Shown one piece after another: positions 1-6,064 of a stretch of 6,854 nucleotides of DNA. The position numbers were made by a program, and so were the translations under genes. The stretch covers positions 1-6,854 of the forward strand of contig CANFNE010000135.1 in assembly GCA_947448105.1 (NCBI GenBank), read 5' to 3'. This DNA comes from Burkholderiales bacterium (GTDB lineage: Bacteria; Pseudomonadota; Gammaproteobacteria; Burkholderiales; Burkholderiaceae_C). The notes beneath the pieces are model-generated. The model saw nothing but the letters and a program-made list of their open reading frames with translations. It had not been told where the DNA came from and did not search any database. Position 1 is the first letter of the stretch; each line of letters begins with the position of its first letter.

Positions 1-7
1 CAAGAAC

Positions 8-499
8 CTACAAGGCGTTCACAAAGCTCCCGCTTTTACCCCCATGCTTTTCCCGCAGGGTAATTCCGTGCATGGCCATGCCCCGGTCCACCGCTTTGCA
101 CATGTCATAAATCGTGAGGAGGCCGACTTGCACGGCGGTGAGCGCTTCCATTTCCACACCGGTGGGGCCGACGGTTTCGGCGGCGGCGGTGCAGTGCACG
201 CCGTCAAAGCCGTCGGCATCCATGTGGGCGATGGCAAATTCCACCGCCACGCGGGTGAGCGCTAGCGGGTGGCACAGGGGGATGAGTTCGCTGGTTTTTT
301 TGGCCGCCATGATGGCGGCTATACGGGCCACGCCCAGTACGTCGCCTTTTTTGGCCGTGCCGCCCTCGATCAGGGCGCGTGTGCTGGCCAGCATTTCAAT
401 GCGGCCGGTGGCTATGGCGATGCGCTTGGTGCTGGCCTTGTCGGCGACGTCCACCATGTGGGCCAGGCCTTGGGCGTCGAAGTGGGTGAGTTGGTTCAT
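8..499 (-). CDS. moaC: Cyclic pyranopterin monophosphate synthase MoaC
   Basis: MoaC acts in the cytoplasm in the first stage of molybdenum cofactor synthesis: it converts the 3',8-cyclo-GTP made by MoaA into cyclic pyranopterin monophosphate. The 163-residue product has the usual family length and is conserved end to end: HMVDV near residue 14, K51 in a KKGDVLGVARIA block, the CHPL motif with C76 and H77, GPTGVEMEALTAVQVGLLTIYD around 111-132, then D132 and K135 in YDMCKA, and a GGKSG tail at 153-157. H77, D132 and K135 correspond to the known E. coli active-site residues H77, D128 and K131. The frame is open upstream to 598, but homologues begin at MNQLTHF, so the ATG at 499 is chosen; the extra 33 residues are low-complexity and unlike the family. 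No clear Shine-Dalgarno sequence precedes this start. The gene is divergent from the M48 protease gene, and no other moa genes are in the window. Identification is nearly certain. Confidence 0.96.
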   Translation of the reverse strand: MNQLTHFDAQGLAHMVDVADKASTKRIAIATGRIEMLASTRALIEGGTAKKGDVLGVARIAAIMAAKKTSELIPLCHPLALTRVAVEFAIAHMDADGFDGVHCTAAAETVGPTGVEMEALTAVQVGLLTIYDMCKAVDRGMAMHGITLREKHGGKSGSFVNAL

Positions 500-720
500 G
501 GGAAAAGTGGGGAAAAAATGAGAAAAATGGGGGCTGGCAAGGGCTGTGCGACACGGCTGCGTTGGGCGTGCCGCCAGCCAAAACCTGGCGGCCATCATAC
601 GGCGGCGCCCTTGCGAGCCCGCGCCGCGCCCCGTGTGCCAGACCAGCCCGCGTGGCGTAGGCGGCCTGCAGTAAAGCGCGCGTTTACCAGGGCTTCACCA
701 ATCAAGTGCATCATTCGGGC
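500..720. other. Divergent intergenic region between moaC and the M48 protease gene
   Basis: These 221 bases hold no credible gene. Next to moaC there is a purine-rich stretch on the plus strand (about 500-535). Further in lies a perfect 8-bp GC-rich inverted repeat (570-592) abutting a TATGAT hexamer on the minus strand (594-599), described separately. The protease-side half (600-705) is GC-rich, and I see no clear -35 box or ribosome binding site there. Confidence 0.6.
570..599 (-). promoter_or_regulatory. Candidate moaC promoter -10 box with adjoining inverted repeat
   Basis: On the minus strand TATGAT (599-594) matches the sigma-70 -10 consensus at five of six bases and would start transcription near 587, leaving a leader of about 88 bases before moaC. 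Immediately downstream is a perfect inverted repeat, GCCGCCAG - 7 bases - CTGGCGGC (570-592). It therefore covers the predicted start site, a typical place for a repressor operator; it could instead fold as an RNA hairpin. I find no convincing -35 element, so the promoter is tentative. The inverted repeat itself is directly visible. Confidence 0.35.
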
Positions 721-2361
721 ATGACACCCACGGACCACCACAAGCCCAAACGCGCGCCAAAGATGCGCGGCGCGCCCGTGCGGCGCCTCGTGGGCGCACT
801 GGCACTGGCGCTGGCCTGGGCGGCTGTCCCGCTGCAGGCGCAAGCCCTGCCGCCGGTCGAAGCCGTTCCTGCCAACACCTTGCCCCACCTGGGCGACGGC
901 ACCGAAATGTCGCCTGCGGCCGAGCGCCGTCTGGGCGACAGCATCGCGCGCAGCCTGTACCGCGACAGCGACTACGTGGACGACCCGGTCACCATGGAGT
1001 ATTTGCAAAGCCTGTGGCAGCCGCTGCTGGCGGCCTCCAAGGCGCGCGGCGAGATGCCGCCAGAAATTGCCGACGCCTTTGCCTGGGAACTGCTGCTCGG
1101 ACGCGACCGCTCGGTCAACGCTTTTGCCCTGCCCGGGGGCTACTTTGGTGTGCACCTGGGGCTGGTGGGCGTGGTGAGCAACCGCGACGAACTCGCCTCG
1201 GTGCTCGGCCATGAGCTCAGCCACGTGACGCAGCGCCACATCGCCCGCAATATGGCGCACCAAAGCGCGCAGGCGCCCTGGATGATGGGCGCCATGATTT
1301 TGGGCGTGCTGGCGGCCAGCAAAAGCACGTCCAACGGCCAGGCCTCCAGCGCCTTGATTACGGGCGGTCAGGCCGCAGCAGCGCAAAGCCAGCTCAACTT
1401 CTCGCGCGACATGGAGCGCGAGGCCGACCGCATCGGCTTTGGCGTGATGACGCAGGCCGGCTTTGCGCCCCAGGGCTTTGTCGGTATGTTCGAAAAACTG
1501 CAGCAGGCCAACCGCCTAAATGACAGCGGCGGCTTTCCTTACCTGCGCACCCACCCGTTGACCACCGAGCGCATCTCGGACATGCAAAACCGCATTGGCG
1601 CGCTCGGAGGCGCTGCTTTGAGCCCCGCAGCGGCGGGACAAAAACCCGATTTCGAACCGCAACTCGTGGCCGCGCGCGCCCGCGTGCTGTCCAACGGCGG
1701 GGTGGACGCCTTGCGTTTGTGGCAGGCCGATGTGCAGCCCGCTGTCTTGGCCGCCAGGCCTGTAGCCCAACAGGCGGCGACCTTGTATGGCGCGTCGCTG
1801 GCTGCGTTCAAGCTGCGCGACTATGGCGCAGCCCAATCCCTGTGCACGCAACTGCGGCAGTTGCTGGCGCAAGCCGGTGCCGACGGCCGTTTGGCCCGCT
1901 TGCTCGAAGCCGAGTTGGCGCTAGGCCAGGGCGATGCCGCGCGCGCTGAGGGCTTGTTGGCCAGCAGCGCGGCCAAACCCGCCGCCGATCTGGGCCGGGC
2001 CGAGCTGGCGCTGCTGTCGCAAGCGCAGATTCAGACCGGCAGGGCGCAGTCCCAAAACCAGGCCGCTGAGCGTCTGCGCGCATGGGTGGTCACGCACCCG
2101 CGCGACGCGCTGGCCTGGCGCCTTTTGGCCAGCGTGTACGAGGTCCAGGGCCGCAATGTGGCCGCAGTGCGCGTCCAGGCGCAGGCCGACGGGCTGGAAC
2201 AAGACTGGCCCGCCGCGCTGGCGCGCCTGCGCGCCGCCCAAGACCTGGTGCGCGCCGGCCAATGGGGCGCCATGGGCCCCGACCACCTGGAAGCAGCCAT
2301 CGTCGACACCCGCACCCGCGAAGTAACCCAGCTACTGCGGGAACAAGCGCTCCAGCGCTAG
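721..2361 (+). CDS. Periplasmic M48-family zinc metalloprotease, BepA-like, with C-terminal TPR-like region
   Basis: The gene encodes a 546-residue exported zinc protease resembling BepA/YfgC, which in E. coli handles outer-membrane protein assembly intermediates and LptD quality control. Seen in the sequence: basic N-terminus, hydrophobic stretch LVGALALALAWAA (23-35), and an AQA signal-peptidase site ending near residue 42. The zinc motif HELSH starts at residue 164 (GHELSHVTQRHIARN), and the third ligand is E232 in EREAD. A THPL motif with H278 matches the regulatory His (H246) of BepA. The last 230 or so residues are Ala/Leu/Gln-rich helical repeats consistent with TPRs. The start is uncertain: the frame also opens with GTG at 706 and has an ATG at 763 that would give a shorter but complete signal peptide. 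None has a good ribosome binding site; 721 is preferred because a CATCAT hexamer sits 6 bases upstream. The 3' end overlaps the convergent membrane-protein gene by 30 bases. The family is secure; substrate and exact orthology to bepA are inferred. Confidence 0.9.
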   Translation: MTPTDHHKPKRAPKMRGAPVRRLVGALALALAWAAVPLQAQALPPVEAVPANTLPHLGDGTEMSPAAERRLGDSIARSLYRDSDYVDDPVTMEYLQSLWQPLLAASKARGEMPPEIADAFAWELLLGRDRSVNAFALPGGYFGVHLGLVGVVSNRDELASVLGHELSHVTQRHIARNMAHQSAQAPWMMGAMILGVLAASKSTSNGQASSALITGGQAAAAQSQLNFSRDMEREADRIGFGVMTQAGFAPQGFVGMFEKLQQANRLNDSGGFPYLRTHPLTTERISDMQNRIGALGGAALSPAAAGQKPDFEPQLVAARARVLSNGGVDALRLWQADVQPAVLAARPVAQQAATLYGASLAAFKLRDYGAAQSLCTQLRQLLAQAGADGRLARLLEAELALGQGDAARAEGLLASSAAKPAADLGRAELALLSQAQIQTGRAQSQNQAAERLRAWVVTHPRDALAWRLLASVYEVQGRNVAAVRVQAQADGLEQDWPAALARLRAAQDLVRAGQWGAMGPDHLEAAIVDTRTREVTQLLREQALQR

Positions 2362-2682
2362 GTTGATCACCATGCCAAGGGCGGTGTACATGAGCGAGCC
2401 CCAGAGCGCCGCGCCAAAGCCGTCCACATGAAAACCGTCCAGCACACTGGCCGCGCTCCAGAACATCAGCGCGTTGATGACAAACAAGAACATCCCCAAA
2501 GACAGCACCGTGACCGGAAAGGTCAGCACCACCAAAATCGGGCGCAGCAGCGCATTGAACAGCCCCACCACCAGCGCAGCCAGCATGGCTTCGCCAAAAC
2601 TGCTGATGTGTACGCCGTTGTAGAGCTGCGCAATGGCCAAAAGTGCGGCCGCGTTGAGCAGCCATTTGCTAAGAAGTTTCAT
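2332..2682 (-). CDS. Phage holin family 4 (YvlD-like) small membrane protein
   Basis: This 116-residue, very hydrophobic protein belongs to the family annotated as phage_holin_4_2 (YvlD-like), which is common in bacterial chromosomes and not evidence of a prophage. About four membrane helices are visible, near residues 5-20, 31-49, 52-76 and 89-110. The signature is the stretch NALLRPILVVLTFPVTVLSLGMFLFVINALMFW at about 43-75, with the Pro, Gly and Asn residues typical of the family. The biological role is not established; a membrane-stress or envelope role has been suggested for relatives. The frame is open upstream to 2964, but that segment is antisense-like to terC; the ATG at 2682 gives the normal family start, MKLLSKWLLN. 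It lies 76 bases downstream of terC in the same direction, so read-through is possible, though a TATCCT hexamer just upstream could give it its own promoter. Its 3' end overlaps the end of the M48 gene tail-to-tail. Confidence 0.85.
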   Translation of the reverse strand: MKLLSKWLLNAAALLAIAQLYNGVHISSFGEAMLAALVVGLFNALLRPILVVLTFPVTVLSLGMFLFVINALMFWSAASVLDGFHVDGFGAALWGSLMYTALGMVINLALERLFPQ

Positions 2683-2690
2683 AGGCCAAT

Positions 2691-2696
2691 AGGATA
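2691..2696 (-). promoter_or_regulatory. Candidate -10 box for the holin-family membrane protein
   Basis: On the minus strand TATCCT occupies positions -14 to -9 relative to the ATG at 2682. A start site 7 bases past the hexamer would leave a leader of only about two bases. No -35 match is visible, and no Shine-Dalgarno sequence lies between box and start codon. This is weak evidence taken alone, but it fits the pattern at arsR and mnmA. Confidence 0.3.
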
Positions 2697-2758
2697 GCGC
2701 GCGCCCCCCGGTCGGGTGCGCCGGACCAGGGCGCCGACTGCTGCGGCCTTGATACAGA

Positions 2759-3463
2759 TCAGGCTTGCGTGCCAGTGGCCTGGCCTTGGCGCCAGCGCCC
2801 TGCCAGCAGCACGCCAGCCACGGTGACGATGTAAATGCCCCAGCGCGCAAACTGCTGCTCTTGCGTGAGGCCGGTTGTGGCCTTGCCCAGGTAGTCGGCC
2901 AGCAGGGGTTCGGACACCAGCATTTGCGCCGCCGTAAACGCCAGCACCGCAGCGCCCAGGGCAATGATGGCGGGAAAGCGCTCGACCAGCTTGAGCACCA
3001 CGCTGCTGCCCAGCACCACGATGGGCACGCTCAGCAGCAGGCCGATGATGACCAGGTCAAACGCGCCATGCGCCGCACCAGCCACCCCCAGCACGTTGTC
3101 CACACCCATCAGAGCGTCGGCCACGATGATGGTTTTCATGGCGCCCCAAAAGGTGGTGGCGCTTTCGCCGTGGTCTTCACTGTCGCTCTGGTCGGCCAAT
3201 AGCTTGTAGGCAATCCACACCAGGCCCAGGCCGCCTGCGAGCATCAGCCCCGGAATTTTCAAGAGCCAGACCACGCCCACCGTCATGGCCGAGCGCACCA
3301 CGATCGCGCCCACGGTGCCCCAGACAATGGCCTTGCGCTTGAGCGCGGGCGGCAGATTGCGCGCGGCCAGGGCGATGACGATGGCGTTGTCGCCCGCGAG
3401 TACCAGGTCGATCAGCACAATGGCCAACAGCGCGGACCACCAGGGGGTTGAAAACATGTCCAT
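2759..3463 (-). CDS. TerC/YjbE-family integral membrane protein, probable metal ion exporter
   Basis: The 234-residue protein is a TerC-superfamily membrane protein of the YjbE/YkoY type. Members of this family have been linked to Mn(II) export and to metalation of exported proteins; older annotations call it tellurium resistance. About seven hydrophobic segments are visible. The two family motifs are present: DLVLAGDNAIVIALA (19-33; D19, D25, N26) and IIVADALMGVDNVLGVAG (112-129; D116, D122, N123). These acidic residues in the helices probably bind the ion. A charged loop, DQSDSEDHGES (91-101), separates the halves, and the C-terminal tail is polar. The frame extends upstream to a TTG at 3487, but MDMFSTPWW from the ATG at 3463 matches the family start; a second ATG lies at 3457. 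A weak AGAAAG lies about 10 bases upstream. It is divergent from arsR. The substrate is inferred, and no yybP-ykoY Mn riboswitch motif is evident in its leader. Confidence 0.9.
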   Translation of the reverse strand: MDMFSTPWWSALLAIVLIDLVLAGDNAIVIALAARNLPPALKRKAIVWGTVGAIVVRSAMTVGVVWLLKIPGLMLAGGLGLVWIAYKLLADQSDSEDHGESATTFWGAMKTIIVADALMGVDNVLGVAGAAHGAFDLVIIGLLLSVPIVVLGSSVVLKLVERFPAIIALGAAVLAFTAAQMLVSEPLLADYLGKATTGLTQEQQFARWGIYIVTVAGVLLAGRWRQGQATGTQA

Positions 3464-3503
3464 AAGCGGGGAACTTTCTAAGGGCAAGGGATCGCAAAGC
3501 GCG

Positions 3504-3526
3504 CAATGGTAAAAGTTGGACCATTG
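3504..3526 (-). promoter_or_regulatory. Inverted repeat and candidate -10 box upstream of terC
   Basis: A perfect 7-bp inverted repeat, CAATGGT - 9 bases - ACCATTG, lies 41-63 bases upstream of the terC start. On the minus strand its downstream arm contains TACCAT (3511-3506), a possible -10 box giving a leader of about 36 bases. The repeat could be an operator overlapping the promoter or a hairpin. No -35 match is found at normal spacing. The repeat is visible; its function is inferred. Confidence 0.3.
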
Positions 3527-3580
3527 GCCTTTTCAGCCTTAGGGGGTTGCGCAGATGCGGGTGCGGCGTAGAGGTCAATA

Positions 3581-3616
3581 ATTCAACTACAATTGAAATA
3601 TGGAAATAAATTCAAT
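3581..3616 (+). promoter_or_regulatory. arsR promoter -10 box overlapped by ArsR-type operator
   Basis: TACAAT (3588-3593) matches the -10 consensus at five of six bases and would place transcription start at 3600, the A of the arsR ATG. The box lies inside the inverted repeat TTCAA - ctacaa - TTGAA (3582-3597). A second copy of the half-site, TTCAAT, occurs at 3611-3616, pairing with ATTGAA (3592-3597) over a 13-base gap and extending into the coding sequence. This AT-rich dyad in an otherwise GC-rich region is a typical ArsR/SmtB-family operator, so bound ArsR would block RNA polymerase and autoregulate arsR-arsC-acr3. The -35 region (GGCGTA at 17-base spacing) is poor. The operator assignment is inference from the dyad and its location. 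Confidence 0.6.
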
Positions 3617-3926
3617 TGTTCTGGCGCTCGCTGCGCTGGCGCAGCCCACCCGGCTGCAGGTGTTTCGCGCGCTGGTCGTGGCCGGTGCGCAGGGCGCAAC
3701 CCCGGGCGCCTTGTCCGAGCAACTGGGCGTGGCGCCCAACACCCTGTCGTTTCACCTCAAAGAACTGGTGCACGCCGACCTGGTGGCCACCGAGCGCATA
3801 GGCCGCAACCTGATTTACCGCGCGCAGTTTGACCGCATGAACGCGGTGCTGGCCTATCTGACGCAAAACTGCTGCCAGGGCGCGCCCTGCGAGTTGCGCC
3901 CGTCGGTGTCTTGCGCGGCGGCCTGA
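3600..3926 (+). CDS. arsR: ArsR/SmtB-family arsenite-responsive transcriptional repressor
   Basis: This is a 108-residue winged-helix repressor that would leave its operator when As(III) (or Sb(III)) binds. It shows the family pattern: ALAALAQPTRLQVFRALV (9-26), then the recognition helix GVAPNTLSFHLKELVHADLV (43-62), and the wing ERIGRNLIYRA (65-75). It lacks the ELCVCD metal motif of plasmid R773 ArsR in the recognition region; instead cysteines cluster at the C-terminus (C91, C92, C97, plus C105). This resembles the Acidithiobacillus ferrooxidans ArsR type, where C95, C96 and C102 bind arsenite. The ATG at 3600 gives the standard N-terminus MEINSIVLALAALAQ. No Shine-Dalgarno sequence precedes it, and a TACAAT box lies six bases upstream, so the message may be leaderless. 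It is the first gene of the ars cluster, 66 bases ahead of arsC, and divergent from terC. The effector is inferred from the cysteines and the neighbours. Confidence 0.93.
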   Translation: MEINSIVLALAALAQPTRLQVFRALVVAGAQGATPGALSEQLGVAPNTLSFHLKELVHADLVATERIGRNLIYRAQFDRMNAVLAYLTQNCCQGAPCELRPSVSCAAA

Positions 3927-3992
3927 GGTCGCAAAGCCATTGCGTCAGCAGCGCCCATCCGCACTCCCTTTCCACCCCAATCCTTCAACACC

Positions 3993-4493
3993 ATGACTAC
4001 CAAACCGCTGAACGTGCTGTTTCTTTGCACCCACAACTCCGCCCGCAGCATTCTTGCCGAGGCCTTGTTGAACCACCTGGGCGGCGCGCGCTTTCGGGCG
4101 TATTCGGCGGGCAGCAGTCCGCGCGCCAACCAGCAACCCCACCCGCTGGGATTGGACGTGCTGCGCCACGCCGGTATTGACGTTGCTGGCTTGCACAGCA
4201 AAAGCTGGGACGCGTTTGCCGATGCGCAGGCGCCGCAGATGGACCTGATCATCACCGTGTGCGACAACGCCGCAGGCGAGGTCTGCCCGGTCTGGCCCGG
4301 GCACCCGGCCACGGCGCACTGGTCGTATGCCGACCCGTCCGAAGGCGACCTGGGTGAGGAACACAAGCGTGAGGCCTTTCGCCAAACCCTGCTGGCCATG
4401 AAACGCCGCCTGGAACTCTTTATCAGCCTGCCCGACGACAAGCTGCACGCTGCCCTGTTGCAAACCAGCGCCCGCGCGCTGGCCCACGCCTGA
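3993..4493 (+). CDS. arsC: Arsenate reductase, low-molecular-weight phosphatase type
   Basis: This cytoplasmic enzyme reduces arsenate to arsenite, which Acr3 can export. The 166-residue protein has the LMW protein-tyrosine-phosphatase fold signature: the P-loop CTHNSAR (C12 to R18, the CX5R motif) after the strand LNVLFL, and the catalytic Asp in the ADPS segment (D114). The redox-relay cysteines are C90 and C98 in VCDNAAGEVCPVWPG, matching the three-cysteine mechanism of the thioredoxin-coupled family (C10, C82, C89 in S. aureus pI258 ArsC). It is thus not the glutaredoxin-type ArsC of plasmid R773. The C-terminal 30 or so residues (LFISLPDDKLHAALLQTSARALAHA) form an extra helix-like tail. 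The ATG at 3993 gives the family start; the 66-base gap from arsR shows no good ribosome binding site and no terminator, consistent with co-transcription. acr3 starts 11 bases downstream. Confidence 0.95.
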   Translation: MTTKPLNVLFLCTHNSARSILAEALLNHLGGARFRAYSAGSSPRANQQPHPLGLDVLRHAGIDVAGLHSKSWDAFADAQAPQMDLIITVCDNAAGEVCPVWPGHPATAHWSYADPSEGDLGEEHKREAFRQTLLAMKRRLELFISLPDDKLHAALLQTSARALAHA

Positions 4494-4504
4494 AAGTCGC
4501 CGCC

Positions 4505-5572
4505 ATGCAAACCACGCCTGTTGTTGCGCCTGCGCCCATGAGTCTGTTTGAACGCTACCTGAGTGTCTGGGTGCTGCTGTGCATCGTGGCCGGTATTGCG
4601 CTGGGCCAGCTTTTCAACGGCGTGTTCCAGGCCATTGGCCAGATGGAAGTGGCCCAGGTCAACTTGCCCGTGGGCTTGCTGATTTGGGTGATGGTGATTC
4701 CGATGTTGGTTAAGGTCGATTTCTCAGCGATGGGCCAGGTGCGCCGCCATGTGCGCGGCATTGGTGTGACCTTGTTGGTGAACTGGCTCGTCAAGCCGTT
4801 TTCGATGGCGTTTTTGGGCTGGGTGTTTATCCGCCACTGGTTTGCGCCGCTGCTGCCGCCTGACCAACTCGACAGCTATATCGCGGGCCTGATTCTGCTG
4901 GCCGCCGCCCCCTGCACCGCTATGGTGTTTGTCTGGAGCCGCCTGACCGGCGGCGACCCGCTGTTTACCCTGACGCAGGTGGCCCTGAACGACAGCATCA
5001 TGGTGGTGGCGTTTGCGCCGCTGGTGGGTTTGTTGCTGGGCATGTCGGCCATCGTGGTGCCGTGGGACACGTTGCTCACTTCGGTGGGTCTGTACATCGT
5101 CATTCCCGTACTGCTGGCGCAGTGGCTGCGCCGGCGCTTGCTGGCGCGCGGCCCGGTCGCCTTTGACGCCGCCATGCAGCGCATGGGCCCCTGGTCGATT
5201 GCCGCCTTGCTGGCCACACTGGTCCTCTTGTTTGCGTTTCAGGGCCAAGCCATTGTGCAGCAGCCGCTGGTGATAGCGCTCTTGGCGGTGCCCATCCTGA
5301 TGCAGGTGGTGTTCAACGCGGCGCTGGCCTACGGTCTGAACCGGTCGTTGGGCGAAGCGCACAACGTGGCCGGTCCGTCAGCGCTGATTGGCGCGTCCAA
5401 CTTCTTTGAGCTGGCGGTGGCTGCGGCCATCAGCCTGTTTGGCCTGCAGTCCGGCGCCGCCCTGGCCACCGTGGTGGGTGTGCTGATCGAAGTACCGGTG
5501 ATGCTGCTGGTGGTGCGGGTGGTCAATGGGTCTAAGGGCTGGTACGAGGCCGGGATTGATGCGCCTCGCTAG
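4505..5572 (+). CDS. acr3: Arsenite efflux permease, ACR3 family
   Basis: This inner-membrane carrier exports arsenite, probably in exchange with protons. The 355-residue length and roughly ten hydrophobic segments fit the ACR3 family, not the 12-helix ArsB type. Seen motifs: LPVGLLIWVMVIPML (54-68), then AAAPCTAMVFVWSRLTGGDP (133-152), with the family's essential cysteine at C137; GASNFFELAVAAAISLFG (296-313); and LIEVPVM with the conserved glutamate E329. C137 and E329 correspond to residues shown to matter in characterised Acr3 proteins (C129 and E305 in Alkaliphilus). The ATG at 4505 follows arsC by 11 bases, with a weak GAAAG upstream; an in-frame ATG at 4538 (MSLFERYL) is a plausible alternative that matches the start of many homologues. 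It completes the arsR-arsC-acr3 unit; arsA, arsD, arsH and arsM are not in the window. The name arsB is often misapplied to this family. Confidence 0.95.
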   Translation: MQTTPVVAPAPMSLFERYLSVWVLLCIVAGIALGQLFNGVFQAIGQMEVAQVNLPVGLLIWVMVIPMLVKVDFSAMGQVRRHVRGIGVTLLVNWLVKPFSMAFLGWVFIRHWFAPLLPPDQLDSYIAGLILLAAAPCTAMVFVWSRLTGGDPLFTLTQVALNDSIMVVAFAPLVGLLLGMSAIVVPWDTLLTSVGLYIVIPVLLAQWLRRRLLARGPVAFDAAMQRMGPWSIAALLATLVLLFAFQGQAIVQQPLVIALLAVPILMQVVFNAALAYGLNRSLGEAHNVAGPSALIGASNFFELAVAAAISLFGLQSGAALATVVGVLIEVPVMLLVVRVVNGSKGWYEAGIDAPR

Positions 5573-5609
5573 ATAGCCCCCAGACGCGGCTGTGCCGCCT
5601 TGTCCCCGC

Positions 5610-5634
5610 TATCATCGCGCCTCTTTACCAAAGG
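5610..5634 (+). promoter_or_regulatory. Candidate -10 box and ribosome binding site for the DUF3717 gene
   Basis: TATCAT (5610-5615) matches the -10 consensus at five of six bases and would start a transcript near 5622, giving a 17-base leader. That leader contains AAAGG (5630-5634), four bases before the ATG at 5639, a usable but short-spaced ribosome binding site that helps fix the start. No recognisable -35 lies at the usual distance. The DUF3717 gene may therefore be transcribed separately from acr3. Confidence 0.4.
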
Positions 5635-5638
5635 CTCC

Positions 5639-6064
5639 ATGGCAGGCATTCACATCACCGATATCGAATCGGCCATCAATTACTGGCGCGCCAAAGAGCC
5701 ATCGCCCGACGGCGTGGCGCTGCCCGCCGCCACCCGCGCGCTGGCCGAGGTGTATGCGCTTTTGGTCTACCACCACGAAACCGAGGCCGACGAGACGAGC
5801 ATGCCGGCCAAGGCCCATGCCGCCTGGACGGACTGGTACGCCAGCACGCCCGACACGCCGTGCATTGCCATTTGCTCCACCAGCCAGGGCGACGAGGAAT
5901 GCAAGGGCTGTGGCCGCAGCTTCTTTGAAGTGCAGCACTGGCCGCAAATGTCGCCCGCCGAGAAGCGTGGCACCTGGCGGCGCATCACGCTGGCGTCCAG
6001 CGCCTGGCGCTTTAACAAATACGCCGAGCGCGCCGCCGAAGGCCCGCAGGCGGTGAGTAGCTGA
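5639..6064 (+). CDS. DUF3717-DUF1289 small cysteine-motif protein of unknown function
   Basis: This is a 141-residue protein of unknown function. The N-terminal part (about residues 3-50: HITDIESAINYWRAKEPSPD and a following helix rich in Ala, Leu and His) matches DUF3717, a family I know from Burkholderiales. The middle (about 74-110) has the DUF1289 pattern: PCIAICS, then CKGCGRSFFEVQHWPQMSPAEKR. Cysteines C75, C79, C88 and C91 (CX3C-X8-CX2C) could bind one zinc or iron atom; the family is small and uncharacterised. The rest is a basic/aromatic helix (WRRITLASSAWRFNKYAE). The frame extends to a TTG at 5600, but the ATG at 5639 has an AAAGG upstream and starts right at the conserved block. 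Its TGA overlaps the nudJ ATG by one base, so the two are probably translationally coupled. There is a 66-base gap after acr3 and no arsenic-related motif, so it is probably not part of the ars unit. Confidence 0.85.
   Translation: MAGIHITDIESAINYWRAKEPSPDGVALPAATRALAEVYALLVYHHETEADETSMPAKAHAAWTDWYASTPDTPCIAICSTSQGDEECKGCGRSFFEVQHWPQMSPAEKRGTWRRITLASSAWRFNKYAERAAEGPQAVSS

Noticed and set aside
500..599. Molybdenum cofactor (Moco) riboswitch upstream of moaC
   Set aside because: There is one simple 8-bp hairpin only; I cannot trace the multi-stem Moco RNA architecture in the short leader.
595..1386. 263-codon minus-strand open frame opposite the M48 protease gene
   Set aside because: It is Gln/His/Arg/Ala-rich antisense translation of a well-supported protease gene with no recognisable domain; long antisense frames are expected at this GC content.
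2332..2682. Holin-family gene as evidence of a prophage
   Set aside because: The family name is historical; members are common in chromosomes, and no other phage gene is present in the window.
3464..3600. yybP-ykoY manganese riboswitch upstream of terC
   Set aside because: The conserved GGGGAGUAG-like core and the matching internal loop are not visible in the minus-strand leader; a covariance search would settle it.
5586..5598. GCGGC-tgt-GCCGC hairpin after acr3 as an intrinsic terminator
   Set aside because: The stem is only five base pairs and no U-tract follows (CTTGTCCCC), so it is not a convincing terminator.
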